Assembly: GCA_001643675.2 (NCBI GenBank) | Contig: LSRY02000043.1 | Coordinates: forward strand, 124,001 to 188,000 | DNA: 64,000 bases | From: Monocercomonoides exilis | Taxonomy: Eukaryota; Preaxostyla; Oxymonadida; Polymastigidae | Direction of reading: 5' to 3' | Shown: positions 10,973 to 23,900 of the stretch, in pieces | Layout of the letters: every line of letters begins with the position of its first letter | Position numbering within the stretch: the stretch's first letter is position 1 | The notes under the pieces: generated by a model | Told to the model about the DNA's origin: nothing | What the model saw: only the letters and a program-made list of their open reading frames with translations | The model's database searches: none | Position numbers and translations under genes: made by a program

Positions 10973-13595
10973 TCAAAGAGTTTCACATATTTATGAAAGC
11001 TCAATCAGAAATAGGGACAATGTTAATTTACTGTTCAAGAACAAGATTTTTCTCATTGGCATTTTCAAAAAAGGAAAAAAAAAAGAACAAGAAAATAGTT
11101 GATTATATATTGTTTTTGAAAATGACAGTTGAACTCAAAAAATACATTGAAAAAAACAAATACATACACACATGAGGCATCTCTCCAAAATCACACTTCC
11201 ACTCACACAATGAAAGTTTGAAGAAAAATCAATGAAGGGTTACAGATGCAATTATAAATACACATAGCAAAATACATACAAACAAAATACATGCAAACAA
11301 AATACATACAAACAATACATATTCATCAGCCCTTGCACATCACAGGGTGTTCAGCCAACGCAATCCAAGCAGCCAGCCAACACCCATTCGCAATGTGCCC
11401 ACAACTCCAACCCTTCTGTGTTTCCTCTTCCTGACAGTTGCCAACATAATCGAAACTCGTTCAATCTTCAGCAACCTCACATTCTCACATCTCTCCACAA
11501 GCTCAACAACCTCTGAGGAACATGCTCTGCACACAATTTGCTCATTGACTCATTTGCTGCTCTGTCCCTTCATCCTTCGCCCTGTCTGCTGCCTCTTCCC
11601 TGCTCCTTTCCTTCTTTGTGCTGCCACTCCCTTCTTCTCTCACACACCTCGACTCCTCCTCAGCCCCAACCCCAACTGCATCCGACATCGTCATCACCAC
11701 TACCCCTCCCACAAAATGCTTGAACGTCTCCCGCTTTATCTCATCCAGAGATGGCCTGTTCCCCACTTTCTCGCACACACACCTCCCCACCAGCTCCCTC
11801 ACCGACGACTCACACACCCTCGACACATCCGGCCTCTCCCCATCTTTGATCTTCTGCCCCGCCACCTCTGCCGCATACTCCCCAAACGGCACCTCCAGCG
11901 TCAGGCACTCCCACAGCATCATCCCAATCGAGAATGCCACCGACTCCTTTGTTGCCCCCATGTTCTTGTTCATCAGCAGCTCTGGTGCCTTCCACCTCAG
12001 ACACTCTTTTTTGAAATCATCCTCCTCCTCAAACGCTGATGATGGCAGAGAATCATCATCATCATCGCTGGCGGATGTCACAACAGTCGATGATGAGATG
12101 GATGATGAGTCCGAATCATCGGAGGAAGAACAGTCGGAGTGGAGGGCAATGCAGATAACCATGTGCTCCGAGAATAATACAATGTGAGGACTGAGGTTGG
12201 CAAGAGACGAAAGAGGATTGCTCATTTCATCAAACGAGTGGAGTGCCCCATTCGCCACCCAGAACAGGATCTGCGCTCCTGTCACCTCTCTTTCTTTCAA
12301 CGAGCCAATTGCCATCTCCTTCTTCTCATTCCTCCCATGCAACAACATGAACAGCGAATCACGCAGATCCACAATCAGCTTCTCATGGGGAGACGAGCAC
12401 GCCATCGCATCCACCAAATTCGACATCGATGAGGTGGTGGGGCACAGATCCTCCCCTCGAACAAATGTGGTTTCAGTGTCTGTTGACGAAATGGAAGGTG
12501 ATGGCAATCTCTTTTGAATCTCTTCCTCCCACTCCTTCTCGTCCACCTCCTCCAATGCCCATTCTGGAATCTTGTCTGAATCCTTTCCAAGAATATATTC
12601 TGTGGAACCACTCTCAGATAGAAGATGCTCTGACGACTCTGAATGTTCCAAGCTTTTCTCATACACTCTCTTCTTTCCATTCTCTTCATTCATCTTCTCA
12701 ACCTCCCCTCCAGCTCTCCTCCACCGCTCCTCAGGTGCCATCTCCATCGTCACCATCTCAAACGCTTTTGGATCCTTTCTGATGTTGTCATTCACAATCT
12801 TTTCCAATTCCTCTTTTCTTTCCTTCACTTTCTTCCACCGAACAACCAGAACAATTATGACCACAAGCAGTATTACAACAACCACAACGCAAACAATCAA
12901 TAACAAATATGATTTTCCTTCTTTTCCTTTTTCAACGATTCTTTCATCTTCTTTTTGCGCAATCTCGCTCCTGTTCTTCAAAGGAAATTGTACTGTCGAT
13001 GCTGTAGCATTTGGGCTTCCAAACAAAACACAAACACTCACTTCTATTTCATCTCCACAATTGCTGATAATATCTTTCGCAACGCTTCCTTCAACTTCTC
13101 TTTCTGACAAAAACCCATTTCTATCAAAATCATATTTTTCAATCTCTTTTTCTTCTCCTTTTCTCTTCACAACTGCGAATGACAGATTGCATGGAATTAA
13201 AAGCGATCCTTTGAATGTCAGTTTCATTCTGTCTGTTGTTTCTTTTGCCTCGACACTCTCCAATACTGGAATGAAGAATGATGAATCCCTTTCGGAAACA
13301 ATCCCTTCAAAACTACACCCTTCATTCAACATCCAGAGTGATGTATTTCTCTCTAATCCATCTCCTCCTTTCAAACTCACAATATTCAACTCCCCGTTTC
13401 CTGTGCATATCACATTCCTTCTTGCTGATGGATATCCCTCAATTGATGGATTATTATTCAAAAACTCTCCTTTCTCAATCTTCACATTCCCTCCACTCAT
13501 TGTTATTCCACCTTCTGGTGAATTTGAGATTGTTATGTCTTTCATCAAAACAGAACTCTTCACAACATCCACAAGAGATCCATCCCATCTGCACA
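10973..13595. repeat. Left arm of a 2,623-bp inverted repeat
   Basis: Every position x in this arm pairs with 40668-x in the right arm (27073-29695), without indels. Translations in several overlapping frames are the same in both arms, so the arms appear identical base for base. The arm holds the last 684 codons of the minus-strand gene (TM, pseudokinase) plus about 570 bp of 3' flank. Outside both edges the match stops abruptly. Confidence 0.95.
11269..11313. repeat. 15-bp tandem repeat, three copies (left arm)
   Basis: Three copies of a 15-bp unit (aaaatacatacaaac, with one a-to-g change in the middle copy) and a partial fourth, in the 3' flank of the minus-strand receptor-like gene. The same repeat, inverted, lies at 29355-29399. 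Confidence 0.85.
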
Positions 13596-16500
13596 CTTCT
13601 CCCGTATTTGAATATTTCTCATTCTTTTCCCAATTGCTTTTTGAAACATTGCCTTCATCTTCTTCTTTACCATCATCTCCATCGAATGAACAAGATTCCA
13701 TTCTGACGTTGGTGCATTCACTGATCACCATCTGCCCTCCCTTATTGTTCACATTTCTCACTCCCCTCATCGAGCAGTTCAACAAGCTCACTTCTTCCTT
13801 CCCGTCTCTTCCTCCAATGATGCTTCCAACACCACTCATCGTCACATTCATCACATTCCACATCTTCATCTCCACTCTCGAATCTCCCCCAATCACCACC
13901 ATCCCATCACTTTTCGACTCAACCCCCCAAATCCTTGTTTCTGTCATCACAACTGTTCCCCCTTCACAAAATGAAAACAACGGCTGGGTGGTGCTTATCC
14001 AGCTGAATGTGCACTTCTCCATCGACAGCTCTCCACTCACAATCCCCATAAATGTCCCATTCACTTCCAGCTCCAGCGATGAGCTGAACCCACATTCCCT
14101 CATCTCTGTCCTCCCATTCTCCACTTTCACAATCCATCCATCCATGCTCCAAAACCCCACTTCCATCACAAACAGACACTTCTCAACACTGCACTCACCC
14201 ACAAACACCACAATGCTCTCTTCATCCCATCCCACCTCAATCCTCGAATCCAAATGAATCGTGGCTGCTGTCCTACTCACCAACTTCACTTCCATATCCC
14301 CAATCAAGCATTCTCCTCCCATCTTCCCTTCTCCATCTACCAAGATCGCATTCATCACTCCCTTCTGAATGTGCTTCACTGCACACTCGATGCTCAGACA
14401 CGGATTGTTCTGTGCCCCACATTGTCTGCTGTCTCTCTCACCCCCGCTCACAAACACCTGCGGCCCATGGAAAAATGTGATCAGCGGAATCAGATCAACC
14501 ACAACCCCTTCAATTGCATCACTCCCACACATCGAGTTGTTCGACTTCAGTGCATCCTGCTCGAAGTCCAGCACAAACAGCGTTTCATTGATCTGTTCCC
14601 CAATCGAGTGGCACTTGATGAACACATCCCTCCCCACAAACGCCTCGTTCATCACAAATCGGATGTTCTCCATCCTCAATCCAAGGAATGGCGCTCTTCT
14701 GCGATCTGCTTCGGCACTCCCATCAAGCGCATCAATCATCATCCCTCCTCCTCTCCCTCCATTCCCTCCATTATTCTCTGCCTTATTCCCATCAATCACA
14801 CTCATTCCATTCACAACAATTTTCCCATTTCCCTTCAATCCAACATATATTCCTCCTCCCTTTCCACAAACACAACTGCACCTATTTACATTGCATCCAT
14901 CAACTGTCAATGTTCCACTCCCTCCAACTGTTCCTTTCATCCATCCTCCATCTCCCTCATTCTTCACAACTCCACTGAAATTGCATCCTGAACAAATCAC
15001 ACTTGTCATTCCTTCATAAAATTCAATGGCTGAATGATCATTGAATGTCAGCCCTTCTCCAATCACAAATCGATCCATTTTCAGATTCCCATTTTGCGCA
15101 TTCACAATGCTATATCCAAAGCCCACACTTGATGTGCTCTCTGATATATGAGCAACTGAGCAGTCTGTGAGTGTGAGTGACGAGCTGGTCAAACCAATGA
15201 GCGATATTGCACTCGACAAGGAATATGGAATCTGGAAGGCAATGTTCTTGATTGAACTCGCACTCTCAACATTTATCAAATACGAAGATGAAATTCCACT
15301 CGGCACTCTCACATTCACATTCGTCTTGTTAATCCCACAATACACCTCCCATTCATATGACCCTGCCATCGACACAACTTCTCCCAGCTCAAACCCTGAA
15401 TCCAGCACAATATTCTTCTTTGACGAACTGAATCTGTTCTGTGAAGCAAACGCGATCGTTTTGCATGGAAAATACCCAAACCCACAAAACCACGAGTCAT
15501 ATCCTCCATACCCATTTACCCCCTTCCCCACATGTGCTGCTCCTGAAAGTGCATCAAAAAACGCATTCAATGGGAATATTCCCATCCCTGAATCATTCCG
15601 GTCACATCCCATCAGCTCATCATAAATAGAAACATTTCGCGAGAAATTCAGCTTTGCGATTGTAATTGTCCCGCTCACCAGCTTGCTCCCATTCACAAAA
15701 ACATCTTTCCCTCCCAATGTTGCACTGCAACCAACAAAACTCTCTGTTGTTATCGCAAAATCAAATGAGCCATCTGCTAGCCATAGCATCACCCCTCCTC
15801 CATATCCACTGCACTTTGTTTTGTTGAATTTTGTTGCTCCTCCGCTGTGTGATGTTGACGTTCCAATGCGAGCTTTGCTTGTCGAAGATGCCAACTCAAC
15901 CTTTATCCCTCCCCCATTCCCACCTTGGCAAGAGCATCCTTCCATTGTTGTATTCCACACTACAAATGTCTCTCCTGCCTTCACGCTCTTTGCTATCACC
16001 ACCCCATCACCCCTTGTTCGATTCACATTTCGAATTGTCAAATTCCCCAGCACACTCTCTCCTGATGAAGATCCTGCTGATGATGGTTCGGAAAATAATG
16101 GTTGACTCATTTTAATATTTTTGATCTCCACATCAATCATCTTCAGCTGCCTCAGCGCCACTTCAAACACACACTTCGTCATTCCACTCCCACCTGATTT
16201 CGAAGAGTCGATCAAAACATCCTCCAGCGAAAGAGCCCCGCTCCCTACAGACACCATAAACGCACTCGGCGATGAGCTTCTTGTCGCGTTGTGATCGATC
16301 CCCACATGCCCCACCTCCAGTTTACCAGTAGATATGCTAAACAACGTTGGCGAAGATGAAGAAAGAGAACTTGTCCCAACCACGCTCACTGTCTTCCCTC
16401 TCCCTGTTATTGTTATCTTCTTTTCCCCAACACTGATTGTTGTTCCTTCACTCTCATGCTTCCCTCCCAGCACTGTGACCGTTGAGCTCAGCTGTACTAT

Positions 16501-17910
16501 GCTCGACCCCACCGCATGCCCCACTGTCTTGCACGGTGCTGACTCACTCATCCCACACACATTGCCCGAGTCACTTCCACTCACACCAACATACCGATCT
16601 TTCATTCCCTCCTTCAGCCAGTCCTTCTTTTCTGTATGCTGATAACTATTGTATAAATAGCACACTCTCCTTTCATTTGTATTCGTTGTGTACGATTCAT
16701 GGAATGGGTTATTTGATGAAAAAAAATTGTAATCATCTTCCAAAAACACATCGTGGCCTTCAGCATTTGAAATAGAGCACATGCAATTGTTAAAGAGGAA
16801 GAAATAACAATAAAAATTGAAACTTTGAACTTTTGATTGACATGGATAAAAATACAATCCTCCGCCTGTTGCAATTGCATTGCAAGAAATGAACTGGATG
16901 CTTCTCATGTTGAATTGGGCCGGAACAGTCATACAACACAACCCTCCCCCAAATTGACTTGTAAGAGAACATGAAATGAATGAGCATTCAAATACGCAAG
17001 CGCTCTCTCCTTTACCACTTTCCACTCCAATACATTCTGATCCAGAAACCTGAAAAGTTGAAAGATAAAGCCCCCCTCCAAATTCAAATGCATTACATTT
17101 CTCGAATTCGCAGCCGCTGATCCTGACACATGAAGTTATCGAATAAGCACACATTCCACCACCACCACCATAATCTTGAGAAATGCAAGCATTAAATGAA
17201 GTATTTTCCACCTTCACTGAATTGATTTCATAGCACATTATTCCTCCACCATACCAATGTGCTTGACAATCATAGAATGAACAAAATTTCACTGAAAGTG
17301 TTCCAGATAACATGCCAGACATGAAAATGGATCCGCCATTTGAAGTTCCATCTGAATAAGAAGTTCCTGTTCCAGTGGTTTTTGAACCATTCCACACACA
17401 CCAAGTGAACGAATTCGCACCATCGTCTGCTATCTGCTGTCTCACTGGTTTCGATGGATTCCCTTCACTCCCATTGATTGCAACATTTATAGTCCTGCAA
17501 CATCCAATAAATGAAGTGTTTGATGCAGTCAAGGAAGCCAAGGGATTGTTCAGAGAGGGAGCAATCCCTCCATCATACACATCATGAACAGATGAAAAGG
17601 AGCAGCTGTTCATCAGACAAGATGTTTGGAAAAAAGAAATCGTTGGAGACGAGCACTCATCATTTGCTGTTGAAATGTTGAAAAATGTCAATTTGGAGAG
17701 AGATATATGAAAAATGGATGATGATGCTAAAAATGGGGATGAAGACACACGAAAAGATGTGAAATGAGATGAACGAACAGAAACATGACAATTTTCTGAA
17801 ATCTCTCTTTCTGGCGTTTTTGAAGAGAAAAGAGGTGGACAACTCTGTGAAACAAGATCTGAATGCGATATGAGTGAAATGTTTGCAAATACCCCACAAC
17901 ACCTATTCAA
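11542..17910 (-). CDS. Giant beta-helix / TM / pseudokinase protein, 5' end missing or interrupted
   Basis: A single open frame of 2,122 codons that begins with a TTG, so the real start is unknown. An in-frame TAA at 17926-17928 cuts it from another stretch of in-frame beta-helix-like sequence (about 17929-18090). The product has no signal peptide, unlike its paralogue at 20895. The ectodomain has three module caps with the CG-x4/5-PC-K/L-T/S signature (CGMSESAPCKTV, CGFGYFPCKTI, CGAQNNPCLSI). A membrane span lies at about 1665-1690. The cytoplasmic tail has RWKAPEL (about 1972), a subdomain IX-like FSIGMMLWECLTLEVPFG and RPSLDEI, but no visible VAIK lysine, HRD or DFG, so it is probably catalytically dead. 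The last 684 residues are identical to those of the + strand paralogue. It may be a gene with an unseen first exon, or a young 5'-truncated pseudogene. The stop is TGA. Confidence 0.75.
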   Translation of the reverse strand: MNRCCGVFANISLISHSDLVSQSCPPLFSSKTPEREISENCHVSVRSSHFTSFRVSSSPFLASSSIFHISLSKLTFFNISTANDECSSPTISFFQTSCLMNSCSFSSVHDVYDGGIAPSLNNPLASLTASNTSFIGCCRTINVAINGSEGNPSKPVRQQIADDGANSFTWCVWNGSKTTGTGTSYSDGTSNGGSIFMSGMLSGTLSVKFCSFYDCQAHWYGGGIMCYEINSVKVENTSFNACISQDYGGGGGMCAYSITSCVRISGCEFEKCNAFEFGGGLYLSTFQVSGSECIGVESGKGESACVFECSFISCSLTSQFGGGLCCMTVPAQFNMRSIQFISCNAIATGGGLYFYPCQSKVQSFNFYCYFFLFNNCMCSISNAEGHDVFLEDDYNFFSSNNPFHESYTTNTNERRVCYLYNSYQHTEKKDWLKEGMKDRYVGVSGSDSGNVCGMSESAPCKTVGHAVGSSIVQLSSTVTVLGGKHESEGTTISVGEKKITITGRGKTVSVVGTSSLSSSSPTLFSISTGKLEVGHVGIDHNATRSSSPSAFMVSVGSGALSLEDVLIDSSKSGGSGMTKCVFEVALRQLKMIDVEIKNIKMSQPLFSEPSSAGSSSGESVLGNLTIRNVNRTRGDGVVIAKSVKAGETFVVWNTTMEGCSCQGGNGGGIKVELASSTSKARIGTSTSHSGGATKFNKTKCSGYGGGVMLWLADGSFDFAITTESFVGCSATLGGKDVFVNGSKLVSGTITIAKLNFSRNVSIYDELMGCDRNDSGMGIFPLNAFFDALSGAAHVGKGVNGYGGYDSWFCGFGYFPCKTIAFASQNRFSSSKKNIVLDSGFELGEVVSMAGSYEWEVYCGINKTNVNVRVPSGISSSYLINVESASSIKNIAFQIPYSLSSAISLIGLTSSSLTLTDCSVAHISESTSSVGFGYSIVNAQNGNLKMDRFVIGEGLTFNDHSAIEFYEGMTSVICSGCNFSGVVKNEGDGGWMKGTVGGSGTLTVDGCNVNRCSCVCGKGGGIYVGLKGNGKIVVNGMSVIDGNKAENNGGNGGRGGGMMIDALDGSAEADRRRAPFLGLRMENIRFVMNEAFVGRDVFIKCHSIGEQINETLFVLDFEQDALKSNNSMCGSDAIEGVVVDLIPLITFFHGPQVFVSGGERDSRQCGAQNNPCLSIECAVKHIQKGVMNAILVDGEGKMGGECLIGDMEVKLVSRTAATIHLDSRIEVGWDEESIVVFVGECSVEKCLFVMEVGFWSMDGWIVKVENGRTEMRECGFSSSLELEVNGTFMGIVSGELSMEKCTFSWISTTQPLFSFCEGGTVVMTETRIWGVESKSDGMVVIGGDSRVEMKMWNVMNVTMSGVGSIIGGRDGKEEVSLLNCSMRGVRNVNNKGGQMVISECTNVRMESCSFDGDDGKEEDEGNVSKSNWEKNEKYSNTGEVCRWDGSLVDVVKSSVLMKDITISNSPEGGITMSGGNVKIEKGEFLNNNPSIEGYPSARRNVICTGNGELNIVSLKGGDGLERNTSLWMLNEGCSFEGIVSERDSSFFIPVLESVEAKETTDRMKLTFKGSLLIPCNLSFAVVKRKGEEKEIEKYDFDRNGFLSEREVEGSVAKDIISNCGDEIEVSVCVLFGSPNATASTVQFPLKNRSEIAQKEDERIVEKGKEGKSYLLLIVCVVVVVILLVVIIVLVVRWKKVKERKEELEKIVNDNIRKDPKAFEMVTMEMAPEERWRRAGGEVEKMNEENGKKRVYEKSLEHSESSEHLLSESGSTEYILGKDSDKIPEWALEEVDEKEWEEEIQKRLPSPSISSTDTETTFVRGEDLCPTTSSMSNLVDAMACSSPHEKLIVDLRDSLFMLLHGRNEKKEMAIGSLKEREVTGAQILFWVANGALHSFDEMSNPLSSLANLSPHIVLFSEHMVICIALHSDCSSSDDSDSSSISSSTVVTSASDDDDDSLPSSAFEEEDDFKKECLRWKAPELLMNKNMGATKESVAFSIGMMLWECLTLEVPFGEYAAEVAGQKIKDGERPDVSRVCESSVRELVGRCVCEKVGNRPSLDEIKRETFKHFVGGVVVMTMSDAVGVGAEEESRCVREEGSGSTKKERSREEAADRAKDEGTEQQMSQ

Positions 17911-20900
17911 ATCAAGTGGAGATATTTATCTCTCGATTCCAATCTTGCATCCGCTCAATTCAATTTTACTGCCTTCCTTTGCCTTCATCACATTTCTCTT
18001 TCCATATGAAATTAAAATCAATGAATTCAAATTCATTGAACAGTTGAGCATCTTCAAACGCCCCAGAACTTTGCTTCCTTCATTAACTTTTCGTTTTTAA
18101 AAATAATTTGTGCTTTTCCCCTTCTTATCTGAATTTTCTCCTTCAATTTGGTCATTTCCTTCACTCATGTTTTTCTTTTGCTTTATCAATAAATTTTCTT
18201 CATTTTCATCCTCTTTCTTTATTCCTCCAATGCCTTATGAATGTGCATCAAACACACTTTGATTTTCATATTTTTTGTTTTGGAGCTCATTTGCCCTTTT
18301 ATCCACAAAATAATCCATTTTTCTTCCTTTCTCTGGTCTCTCCACCAAACTTGCCTTGTCATTTGTGATATCCATGCACATGCACTGCACACAAATAATG
18401 CAGACAAATAAGTTCATTCCTGACAGCGATCAAGCAATTCTTCTAAAAAAATCACTTTTTCTTTATTTCTTGATATTTTTTAAATTAATATGGGCATGTT
18501 GTTTTTTATTTGCAGGTTAATTCTTTTATTCTGATTCCATGGAATGAATGAGCTTTTATGTTCGTTTAACTATGAGCGCGATTTGCTGTTTTGTTGGATT
18601 TTGAGAAGATCTTTTGGCGATTGGCCTGATCTTTCTTGTAATGAATCCGCAGCGTTTTTCTTGTTCAAACAATGATGTTTTTATGACAAAGCATCAAGTG
18701 TGACAGTGTGAAGAAACAACATAATGTCATTTGATTGGAAGCATTGTTTGTTCTTCTGCAAGCGCATTAGCAGACAAAACGAAACAGATATTGAATGAAG
18801 GATTTTGGAAAAAGGAAGAGGACAAAAAGGAAATGTTAAATCATTTTTGATTGTATTCAGTATGCAATTATCTTTTGATCCTAATTTGAATTTCGTTTAT
18901 TTTTGCATTTACCAGCTTGAGAAACCTTGAATAGTTTTTCGAAAATGCGAATTGTCTTGGGTGTGATTGGCCAGCAAGAACATGTTCTGTAAATCGTGAA
19001 ATTGGATCAATAGAAGGAATTTTTGGATTTCTTCAAATATTTTGAACAGAAACAGGTTTTGTTTCAGGAGAAGATGAGAATTTTTAAAAAATTGATGAAT
19101 GGAAAAAACATGGATGGAAGAAGGAATCTTATGTGCAATGAGAGCGTATGCATTTCTTTTTTTGTGATAAAGTCTGGGAGAAAATTCATATTTTTTTGTT
19201 TTTTTTATTTTTTTTTCATTCAACAGAGTTATCAATGAGCAATGGCCAAGGACTTTCATGGCTCTTTTTGCTTTGCTGTTTGGACAGATTGCTTTGGTGG
19301 AGGATAACAAGAGATGGAAGATAGAAGAATTGGACCAAAGAGCTTGTTTGGAAGAAGAAAATGATCAGAGAAATGAGATGAACTTTTGACGAGGAAGGGA
19401 GAGATGGAGATAGAGGAAAGACATTCTGAAGAAAAGTGAATTGAGGTAGAATGGAATGAGATTAGGGGATGAGAGGAAACCATTTTGGAAGCGAAAAAGA
19501 AGGAACCAACTTGAGTGGATAAATCTGATGGATCGGCAGGAAGACTCTTCTTCTTCCTCAATTTCAAAATTGCTCCATTTCATCTTCGCCTTCTCCTTCT
19601 TCATTCTCTTCATTGGCATAGCAACATCAAACATATCTCAAGCATATTTATCAGCTTCTTCATCTCTATTTGATTTTTTGAAAAACAACAAATCTATTAT
19701 TCTCCGCTGCCTTGCTGTTGTTCAGCCACTCTGCACACAAATTCATTCACAATTGTCTTGAGTGTTAGAGGCGAATCTTTCCTTTTTCAGATTATGAACA
19801 AAAGAAAAGATGAAAAGAAATTGCCATCTTCTTCTCCTCTTTCTTCTTTGTGGTTATCGTTTTCGACTTATTCATCAACAGCCAACAGAAGCGATATTGG
19901 TTGTGGGATTTTTGTGAAGACGGTTCTTTTGACTAAGCTTCATCATCAATGAAGCGAGCGAGTGAGTGAATAAGTGTGTATGTGTGATAGAAAAGAAGAG
20001 AATGTGAAAGGAAAAGAATGAAAACGAGTTTGTTGGAGAAAATGAAGAGGATGAGACTTCAGAGAAGAAAAAGACAAAGCAGAAAAGAACTTGGAATCAA
20101 GGAGAATGAAATCTATTTGAAAATCAAAGAAAAAAGAATTCAGCGTGATAAAGGTGGATGTGGAAGAAGTGGAAGACGAGCAAGATGAAGCAAAGGAAAA
20201 AGAGAAAAGGAAAAAGAAGGCTGGAAGAATTTCTGACGATTCTATTCGAGATATGAGCGAAGTGCTTGTATTCACAAATTCTGTTATGTTTCCATGGGAT
20301 TGTCTTGCTGATTTGAACATTTTGTCCATATTGTTGTGAATGCATTTGGGCAAGGTGTTTCTGCTTAATGGTTGCCATGAAGTTCATTGATGACTTGAAC
20401 ACAGTTTGCTATTGAATCTTCTTCTTTATTATAATTATTATTTCTGCCATTTGTTTGCAACAGCGTTATTTTTTATTTTTCTTTGTGTGCATACAGATAT
20501 TGATTTTTTCAATATAATGAAAATGTGAAAATTATATATTTTTATTGTTGATAGAAATACACACTTGACATCTCATAAATGCTTTTTTTGTTTTTTTCTA
20601 TTTTCTGGCAACTGCCAGAGAGAACGAAATTTTTTTCTATTCGCTCAATAATGACTTCTTTTCAAAAACAAATTTTGAACTTCAAACATTCTGCAAATCA
20701 ATAAAAAATATTATGATATCTCCAATAAATATATCTCATATTGATTTCTTTTGACTTTTTATTTTAACATTTTGGTTTTGTTGCTTTTCAAATTTCCATA
20801 AAAAACATTTTTCCGATTTAATAAATAAAGGGAGAAAGTTTTTTTAATTCCTTTTTTAACTACGACTGTTTCCATAGGGAAGCTCTTTGGCAACATGAGA

Positions 20901-23900
20901 GCTTCATTCAATGTTGTTATATTTCTGTCACTTGCTGTTAACTGCGAATATGACAAAGGTTTTGTGGAAAAGAAAATGCTGCAAAAAATGAACGAGGAGA
21001 TACAGAAAGGCAACATTAACAATGAAGGCAAAAATGATGCGAATAAAAATATTTTTGGCATTCAAAAGGAAGTGATTAGAAATATATCTGTCTTTCACAT
21101 TTGCTGTGCTCGAACAAGTCTCAATGCAATTAATACCTCCTTGTGTGTGACCCAACTCAACATCATCCCTCTCACTGGTTGTCCACTCCTCACTGCCAAA
21201 CACCACTCCGCTGCCTCCATCTGCTCCTCCACTTGCACCATCCACCCACCTTCCCTCACCAACAACCACCACCACCACCACTGCCCCCTCTTCCTCTCTG
21301 CCCATGCCTCCCTCGCCCTCACAAACTTCTCCCTCATCACCCACCAACCTGCCATCTTCTCCTTCCCCCTCTTCTCCACCCCAAACAATCTCCTCCATAA
21401 TGCCCACTCCCCAATCCCTGCCTCCTTCTCCATCTCTCACTCCTCTTTCTCCTCCTTCATCTCCCTCGTCCAGCCCTTCCTTTTTTCTCCTTCTTCCCTC
21501 TCGTCCCCTTCCCCATCCCCTTCTCCATCCCTTTCCCCTTCTCTTTCATCTTTCTCATCCTCATCCTCATCCTCTTCTTTTTCTTCCCCTTCCCCTTCGA
21601 TTTCCCCTTCGATTTCCTCTTCACCTTCCTCTTCCCCTCTCCATGATCATCGCCAATCCCATCCCCACCTCCAAATCCATCTCAATCTCCATCTCTCAAA
21701 CACCATCTTCTCCAACATCTCCTCTTCCCAATCCCCTCTATCACTTCCATCCCTTCCTTCACACTCACTCAATCCTCTCATCTCAACCACCTCAACCACT
21801 TTTTCAGCTTCCACTTCCACCAACATCAACACCAATTCAATCCCCTCCTTCTCTCTTCACTCATCCCTCTTCATCCGCTCATCCATATTTCTCCACACCC
21901 ACAACCCCATCGATGGGGCTATCCTCCCCAACCTCAACAACCCATCCACCTCTCTCTCTGCCTTCAACACATCTTTTCTTCACCAAACACGTTCTTCTCC
22001 AAATGATGCTGTGGTGCATGTTGGAACGGAATCTCAAAGAAAATCACTTGGAAGACTGGCCACTTTTGATGAGAACGATCATCGCTTTGAGTGGTGTGAA
22101 TGGAATGATTCAAATAGCGGAGGTAGAAATGGAGGTGCACTTTTTGTTGTTTGCACAAATGCAAATCTCACTGTCGCTTCTTGTTTATTCAGAAACTGTT
22201 CAACTAATGGGGAAGCAGGAGCGTTGTGCTGTGGGCAATTGTTGAAAATAAGCACTGCAAAATCCAATTTCACAAACTGTTCAGCTGCTAGTGGAGGAGC
22301 AGTCGCTTCATGGGGTCCTCAATCAAATTCTGTTTGGACATTCTCAAAAAACAGAGTGAAAAGCTGTAAAATTACAGGTTGGTGTGGAACTGGCTGGTAT
22401 TTTAATATGTATTATTTTCCAGAAAACGGACAATTCCTGTTCTCCGAATGCTATTGCAGAGCAAACACTGGTGGTGATTCTGCTGGTTCTTTGACATTTC
22501 ATTACCCTCCAGGAAGCAATCCATCTCAGTTTATGGTTAATGATTGCCAGTTCGTAAATAATAAATTGACTGCCTCTTCCACATACGGTGGTGCTGCGTT
22601 ATGTTGCACCAAAACGTGTGATTGGATGAATGAAAAAAAATTCATCACTTTCTGCTTCTTTGATGGAAATACAGCAATAAATGGAAGGGGGAATGATGTG
22701 TTCTTTAATGGAAGCAGCATCACTCAATCCCCGTTTGAGAATTGTGGATCAACAACCACAACACAAAGAGTCTGGAATAACAATACAGCTGACAATACCG
22801 TGTTCAATGGCTGGCTCCCACTTTTCGCTCAGAACAAAATCGTGGCAAACAACGGAACTAATTCTGATGCCTGTGGCAGACCCCAACAAACACCATGCGC
22901 CACCATCGAGTATGCTCTCACCGGCTTCATTTCACACCTCCAAGACGCCTCTCTCACCCTCCTCAACTCAACATTTGTTCCCACTCAAACACTCACTTTC
23001 AGCGCCATTGACACCAAAATCTCAGGAAATGGCACAACAGCCACCACCATCGCCTCCAGTGGCATTCCCCAACCACAAAACTCACATTCACACTCATCAC
23101 AATCAACATCGTCATTTTCTTCATTTTCATCCTTGTCATCATCATCAATATCTTCTTCACCAGATCCATCTGCCTCGTCTGCCCTCTTCCAACAGACTCA
23201 GGGCTCCCTCACAGTCTCTGCCCTCGCCATCGCCCACAACTCCTCAAATCAAATCACCCCCATCCTCTTCCACCTCTCCGATAACTCCCCTTCCCTCAAC
23301 CTCAACACAACCACCATCACCGGAACAACCCCATCTTCATCATCAATCACCACACCCCTCTTCTTCCTCACTGCTGGCTCCCTCGCCCTCAACCACACAG
23401 CAATCACCAGTCTCACCCTCAACAGCCAAAGCATCTTCCACCTCACCTCCCTCACAAACCCCCTCACCCTCAACTCCTCCAACATCACCCACATCACCTC
23501 CACAGCCACCCCTGCCAGCTGTGTCCTCTCCTCTGCCACCTCTCCTGCCCTCTCCCTCTTCCTCGCCAACTGCACCATCACCAGTATCAACTCAGAACAG
23601 TTGAGCCAACAAACTGCCACCAATGGCGGGTGCATCTCATTCGCTTCATCTGCCCCTGCCAACACATTTTCAGTAAGCAACACGAATTTCTCCACATGCT
23701 CTGTGAGCGAGGATACAAGTTCTGGAGGAAGAGGCGGGGCTCTCATGATCGAGTACAAGGATGATTCAGAAGTGTCATCCACAACCTTTTCCATCACCAA
23801 TATCGTGTTTTCAGGCAACAAGGCCAGTGTCGGAAGAGATATGTATTTTGTGTGCGAATCATTTGTCGCTTCCGTGAAAGAGCCCTTGTTCTCCTTCATG

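Noticed and set aside
12572-14257. 561-codon + strand frame and many other frames antisense to the receptor-like genes
   Set aside because: They are antisense shadows of the purine-rich coding strand; they recur in the other arm only because the DNA is identical.
18108-20402. Several short frames in the region between the head-to-head genes
   Set aside because: They arise from purine/pyrimidine runs, have no domain or partner exon, and overlap each other on both strands.
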